This document shows, one piece after another, positions 35,882-39,192 of a DNA stretch of 39,192 nucleotides. The DNA is taken from positions 1 through 39,192 of the forward strand of contig JAILIJ010000046.1 in assembly GCA_024695315.1 (NCBI GenBank), read 5' to 3'. The translations under genes and the position numbers were made by a program. The notes under the pieces were generated by a model, which worked only from the letters and a program-made list of their open reading frames with translations, was not told the origin of the DNA and made no database searches. Source of the DNA: Bacteroidaceae bacterium. GTDB lineage: Bacteria > Bacteroidota > Bacteroidia > Bacteroidales > Bacteroidaceae. Every line of letters begins with the position of its first letter. Position 1 is the stretch's first letter.

Positions 35882-35937
35882 GTTCAAACACCGTTTTGAG
35901 CGGTGTTTGAGCAGTGTTTGAGCAGTGTTTGAGCAGG
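35882..35937 (+). repeat. 11-bp-phased array, TTTGA core (copy B tail)
   Basis: GTTCAAA at 35882, GTTTTGA at 35893, then GTTTGAG at 35905, 35916 and 35927. The period is 11 bp apart from one inserted T. The last three units are identical 11-mers (GTGTTTGAGCA). Confidence 0.85.
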
Positions 35938-35989
35938 TTAAATTTATTGAAAAATGTATGTTGGTTCTTAGAAGTAAGCTGTGATGGGG

Positions 35990-36280
35990 CATTTAATGCT
36001 GGATATTTCTTTCATTCGAGCGCAAAAAATTTTGTAAAGTTCAGCAAGAATAGTTCTATTATTTAGGATGAATTTCACGAATCATTCAATGGTACGGTCG
36101 TATACCTAAATGTTACAGTCATACCATTGAATAGTACACCCGTACCATTGAATGATTTTAAGAATTTTTTCGCAATAGGCATAGAATCGCCCAGTAGGAA
36201 TGAAGAAATTTTCCTGCTTTGATGAATAAAATATTCAGCATTATGGTTTCGCTAAAGGGGGAAGGTTTTAGCGTATGTAA
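35990..36280 (-). repeat. Composite dispersed repeat, copy B (inverted relative to copy A)
   Basis: The reverse complement aligns with 9695-9980 over its whole length. Its three hairpin units also fall at 21-bp steps (plus-strand 36091, 36112 and 36133), with GGTAC-type arms like copy A, but the linkers read ATTCAATGG-type instead of ACGGCGTGG-type. The similarity continues leftwards (CATCAC.GCTTAC.TCTAA.AA on the minus strand) into the array at 35882-35937, so the full element is about 400 bp. The gene-free stretch 35819-36354 is almost entirely this element. Confidence 0.8.
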
Positions 36281-36354
36281 AAAAAATATTGCATCAAACC
36301 AATAGCTTGATGTTCGGCTACTTTCGTGAAGGTTGAAGTGTTATTGATATTTGT

Positions 36355-37977
36355 TTAATCTTTATAAGAATCTATAACGTCACTTATTCTTGTACCCAAT
36401 ATTTCTTCTATTCTGTGGAAGTTACGGTGTGCAACAGTACGTGAATAGTTGAATATGCGTGCGATGTCTGCCTGTTTCAACCCAAGTTTTACAAGGTAGA
36501 TTATGATTAGCTCCTTATTTTTTATTGCTGGAAAGTATGAAAGGACATGCTTGCGGAATTGTGGATGAAGCTTATCTACGGCAAGGAATACGCTTTCCCA
36601 TTGGTCTTCTGTTAATGTTTCCTTTGGATCATATTCTATGGCATTGATACTATCCATTACCGTTGATATGTCTTTTGTACATTCTGCTCTCAGCATTTTG
36701 TCTGCGTTGACAATCTCTGTTAGCTTGTTGTGCTCCTCCGTAATCCTTACATTGTCAGATTCTAGTTTCTGGATGTCTGCCTTGTATCCTTTTTTCTTTT
36801 TACTTTGAATGTAAAGCATAAAGCATAGGATAGCCAAAGTATTAGATACGATGGCTATTCCGTATGCAATATATTTGTTTCTTTTTGCAAGTTTTTCTTT
36901 AAGTGAGTTCCTTATTATATCCAATTCTTGTGCTTTAAATTGATTCTGTGCATAGCTTGTCTCTTCTGCTAAATCTTGTACTTTTGCAGAGTCTTCGTAT
37001 ATGTAGTGAATGTTTGCATATTCATATGCCTTGTTCATATCCCCTTTTTCTGCGTAAGATTCAGATAACATTCTTGCATATACTGCTTTTGTTTCGTTAT
37101 CATGTTCATTTTTCCATGCTAATTCAATATAATAAATACATGAGTCTGTATTATTTTCAAGTTCAGAGTAGTATATGGCAACTTTTGCAAGGATATATGG
37201 AGGAATTGAGTCTTTGTCGATAGTTAATATCTGGTCTAATGATATTTTTGCTAATTTGTGATTGTTAATGCGCGTATAGAATTGTAAATGGTCTCCAATA
37301 TAGTCTATATTGTCTTTAATAGAATGGCTGTTAGCCATTTTTATGGCACTTATACTATAATAGTTATACGCACTATCCATATTTCCAAGAGTGTAATAGA
37401 CATTTGCAACGTCTTGATACGATGCAGCATCATCAGTTTTTAGTTGCTGTCGTATTTGTAGGGCGTGTTTCATTTGGTCCAATGATATTGACGGGTTATT
37501 TGCTTTTCCATTCATCCAACTTAGTTGTGAATAGATGTTAGCCAATAGCATGGAATCTGTGTGGCTGATTATGTTGTTTTCTCCTATGTTTACTGCCTCG
37601 TTGTAGTATGAAATAGCAAGTGGATAGTTGTGCATGTCCCTATATGTACTTCCCATATAATAATTGACTTCCATTTTGTCGCCAACGGTACCTTCTTTGT
37701 CGAAGTAATCATATAGGTCTTTAATAATACTGTCTGAAGAGTGGAGTACGTAGCATTTATCCTCCCCTTTGTATTTTAGCAAGGATAGTTTCATTTTATG
37801 GTATTCGTCGTTACCGTTGTAATTGTTGATTATGGATTTAACGGAATCTAATCCCTTTTGTGGATTCAATTCCAGTAAGATATTAAGGTCAGAATAGTCC
37901 TCTTTCTTTGTCTTATAACAAGATGTGCATATCAAAATGCAAATGAATATAAATATTTGAGATGTCTTATATGTCAT
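36355..37977 (-). CDS. TPR-repeat membrane protein with C-terminal LuxR-like helix-turn-helix
   Basis: 540 residues. A lipoprotein-like N-terminus (FIFICILICTSC) is followed by tetratricopeptide repeats (about 80-350: YMGSTYRDMHNYPLAISYYNEA, VANVYYTLGNMDSAYNYYS, LSESYAEKGDMNKAYEYANI). Then come a transmembrane helix (about 370-392, YIAYGIAIVSNTLAILCFMLY), a coiled coil (DIQKLESDNVRITEEHNKLT) and a helix-turn-helix at the end (LVKLGLKQADIARIFNYSRT). This is a known Bacteroidota architecture thought to couple an envelope signal to transcription. It is divergent from the lipoprotein/ATP-grasp genes, with paired direct repeats in the shared 329-bp gap, so it may regulate them. The -7 box TAACTTTG is the complement of 38011-38018. 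Confidence 0.85.
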   Translation of the reverse strand: MTYKTSQIFIFICILICTSCYKTKKEDYSDLNILLELNPQKGLDSVKSIINNYNGNDEYHKMKLSLLKYKGEDKCYVLHSSDSIIKDLYDYFDKEGTVGDKMEVNYYMGSTYRDMHNYPLAISYYNEAVNIGENNIISHTDSMLLANIYSQLSWMNGKANNPSISLDQMKHALQIRQQLKTDDAASYQDVANVYYTLGNMDSAYNYYSISAIKMANSHSIKDNIDYIGDHLQFYTRINNHKLAKISLDQILTIDKDSIPPYILAKVAIYYSELENNTDSCIYYIELAWKNEHDNETKAVYARMLSESYAEKGDMNKAYEYANIHYIYEDSAKVQDLAEETSYAQNQFKAQELDIIRNSLKEKLAKRNKYIAYGIAIVSNTLAILCFMLYIQSKKKKGYKADIQKLESDNVRITEEHNKLTEIVNADKMLRAECTKDISTVMDSINAIEYDPKETLTEDQWESVFLAVDKLHPQFRKHVLSYFPAIKNKELIIIYLVKLGLKQADIARIFNYSRTVAHRNFHRIEEILGTRISDVIDSYKD

Positions 37978-38130
37978 GTTTTTTGTTTTTGAGGCTTAAT
38001 AAATACGTTGCAAAGTTAGTGATTTTTATTTTAAGTGTATTCTTTTGTGTGAATAAAGTTTTATGCTGTTTTGTGTTGTGTCTGATGGTGCTGTTTATAA
38101 CTAAAAGATATACAACAGAATAGGTGACGT

Positions 38131-38229
38131 AACAAAAGTGCTAACAATTGCTGTTAACAACTTGTTACAAAGTACTAACGCATTGTAACGGAAATAATTT
38201 TTCAATATGATTTATTCAACATACCTTTG
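38131..38229 (+). promoter_or_regulatory. Promoter and repeat cluster ahead of the lipoprotein/ATP-grasp genes
   Basis: -7 box TACCTTTG at 38222-38229, about 77 bp before the start codon. Upstream, a near-repeat of AAGTRCTAAC...ATTG occurs at 38136-38150 and 38170-38185, about 35 bp apart. An inverted pair GTTACAA (38164-38170) / TTGTAAC (38183-38189) overlaps the second copy. These are candidate regulator sites. The gap 37978-38306 contains nothing else recognisable, and in particular no precursor-peptide gene. Confidence 0.5.
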
Positions 38230-38306
38230 CAGCGCAAAAACAAAAATAAAAAAGTTTTGCGCTTTTGTCGCACTCTTTGTGGAAGTATAATTAAAAATAT
38301 TGAAGA

Positions 38307-38906
38307 ATGAAGATAAAGATAAAGATATTGTTATATTTATTTATATTATTTTTTGTGTCTTGTTCAACGATGAAAGAACGTCAACGTATTGTTTCAACAA
38401 CGCAAAAAATGACTCTTAATGACAGCCTTGTTATGGAAATACATGCAATTTTTACATTAGACCAAGGAATTAGAGATACTGCTGTATGGGACTCTAAATC
38501 AAAAGTCGTTCAATCAATAGATTCTGTATGTTTTGTAAGAACTATAGATTTTATAAAAAAATATGGTTGGCCAACACGTGAGTTGAAAGGTAAATATGCA
38601 GATTATGAACCTGTTTCTTTTGCTTTTGTCCCTGTGATGTTACATCATCCTAATCGTATGATAGAACCAGAAATACATGAATTGCTTGTAAAACAAGTAA
38701 GGGAAGGAAAATTGAAAGCAGAAACCGTCATTATATTTTTTGACAAATATTGGGTTTTCTGTAAAGGCAAGTCTCTTTACAATACTGGATTCAAAGTGTT
38801 TACCAGAGCAAAAGGTGTGCTTAAAAGTGATAAAGAATTATCCGATAGTTTGATGAGAGAATTAGGTTTGGATGTTTTACCTGATAGTGTTTTTGTGGAA
38901 CAATGA
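38307..38906 (+). CDS. Lipoprotein, DUF6624-like
   Basis: 199 residues. Lipobox FVSC at residues 16-19 after a Lys/Ile-rich signal, so attached to a membrane. The segment IDFIKKYGWPTRELKGKYAD...MLHHPNRMIEPEIHELLVKQ resembles the DUF6624 pattern (a conserved GWP followed by a His-containing helix pair), and KAETVIIFFDKYWVFCKGKS continues it. Function is unknown. Its stop overlaps the start of the ATP-grasp gene in an ATGA, so the two are translationally coupled and probably work together, an unusual partner for a peptide ligase. Confidence 0.7.
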   Translation: MKIKIKILLYLFILFFVSCSTMKERQRIVSTTQKMTLNDSLVMEIHAIFTLDQGIRDTAVWDSKSKVVQSIDSVCFVRTIDFIKKYGWPTRELKGKYADYEPVSFAFVPVMLHHPNRMIEPEIHELLVKQVREGKLKAETVIIFFDKYWVFCKGKSLYNTGFKVFTRAKGVLKSDKELSDSLMRELGLDVLPDSVFVEQ

Positions 38907-39163
38907 TATTATTACTGACAACAGAAGCTGGAGATTATTCTCATATTGAATTGGTTAATTGGCTTGAATATTATAAGGCTGATTATTGTGTGTTGGCAGG
39001 GGAGTCATTTATAGTTGGTCGTTCTTCTTTGTCAATAAGTGATAATGTAATAAAAATAAACGGAAGGGAAATTACTGATGAAGTTAATGTTGTATATTAT
39101 CGTAGATGGGCATATCCTTCAAATATACAACTAGTTTCTATTAATGATTTGTTATGCCGATAA
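38903..39163 (+). pseudogene. N-terminal part of a grasp-with-spasm-type ATP-grasp peptide ligase; frame breaks at window edge
   Basis: The 86 residues match the pre-ATP-grasp domain of the GwsG/graspetide ligase family: start MILLLTTEAGDYSHIELVNW, then LEYYKADYCVL and the hallmark YYRRW at about 66-70. Full-length members are about 300 residues and introduce ester or amide crosslinks into a ribosomal peptide precursor. Here TAA stops the frame at 39161-39163. Another frame is open from after a stop at 39145-39147 to the window end and reads VMPIRIESYLLFCI. Its Glu-containing helix suits what should follow RRW at this distance, suggesting a one- or two-base frameshift between 39148 and 39163. 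Whether this is a real mutation, reinitiation at the ATG at 39154, or a base-call error cannot be told. The rest of the locus is outside the window. Confidence 0.65.
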
Positions 39164-39192
39164 GAATTGAAAGTTATTTGTTATTTTGTATT

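Overview
The window looks like chromosome of an AT-rich member of the Bacteroidota, most likely the Prevotella/Segatella group. The evidence is many Bacteroidota-type promoters (TTTG or TTG, about 19-20 bp, then TAnnTTTG), a rhamnose operon in the Bacteroides gene order, a beta-propeller/AraC regulator beside polysaccharide-degrading enzymes, and families largely confined to this phylum (DUF4491, TPR/LuxR lipoproteins, grasp-with-spasm ATP-grasp proteins). The species call is inference.

Layout. 1-1.6 kb: 3' part of a GH51 arabinofuranosidase. 1.9-4.3 kb: dacB (PBP4-type peptidase) and xth (exonuclease III) on the minus strand. 4.4-9.3 kb: rhaB-rhaA-rhaT-rhaD, with a clear promoter and a perfect-stem terminator. 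9.4-10.3 kb: a gene-free stretch with a probable structured small RNA and a composite dispersed repeat. 10.3-11.5 kb: a winged-helix regulator and membrane-protein pair with three palindromic operators. 11.5-16.1 kb: a DUF4491/LuxR pair diverging from a membrane protein and a PepSY protein, then a separately promoted outer-membrane barrel. 16.6-29.4 kb: a pectin (rhamnogalacturonan) locus of regulator, giant PL11 lyase, GH2 and GH95. 29.6-30.3 kb: a RelE-like toxin-antitoxin pair. 30.8-33.1 kb: a GH31 enzyme. 33.3-35.8 kb: an ECF sigma factor, an anti-sigma-like membrane protein and a TonB-domain protein. 36-36.3 kb: the second copy of the composite repeat. 36.4-39.2 kb: a TPR/LuxR membrane regulator diverging from a lipoprotein coupled to the start of a grasp-with-spasm-type ATP-grasp peptide ligase, whose frame breaks near the window edge.

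How the parts fit. The arabinofuranosidase, PL11, GH2, GH95 and GH31 are the enzymes expected to dismantle rhamnogalacturonan I and its side chains. The rha operon would take up and catabolise the L-rhamnose released. No SusC/SusD pair is visible, and neither a rhaR regulator nor a lactaldehyde reductase lies next to the rha genes, so those functions must be elsewhere.

The least explained content is intergenic. Six or more short arrays in five intergenic regions carry different core words (TTTGA, TTTAA, TACGAA), but all are phased at exactly 11 bp. Two of them belong to a ~400-bp composite element, present in two inverted copies 26 kb apart, whose centre holds three hairpins at an exact 21-bp period. 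In that element the hairpin cores are shared but the linkers are homogenised within each copy. These arrays and the RiPP-like locus at the right edge are the best candidates for something undescribed.
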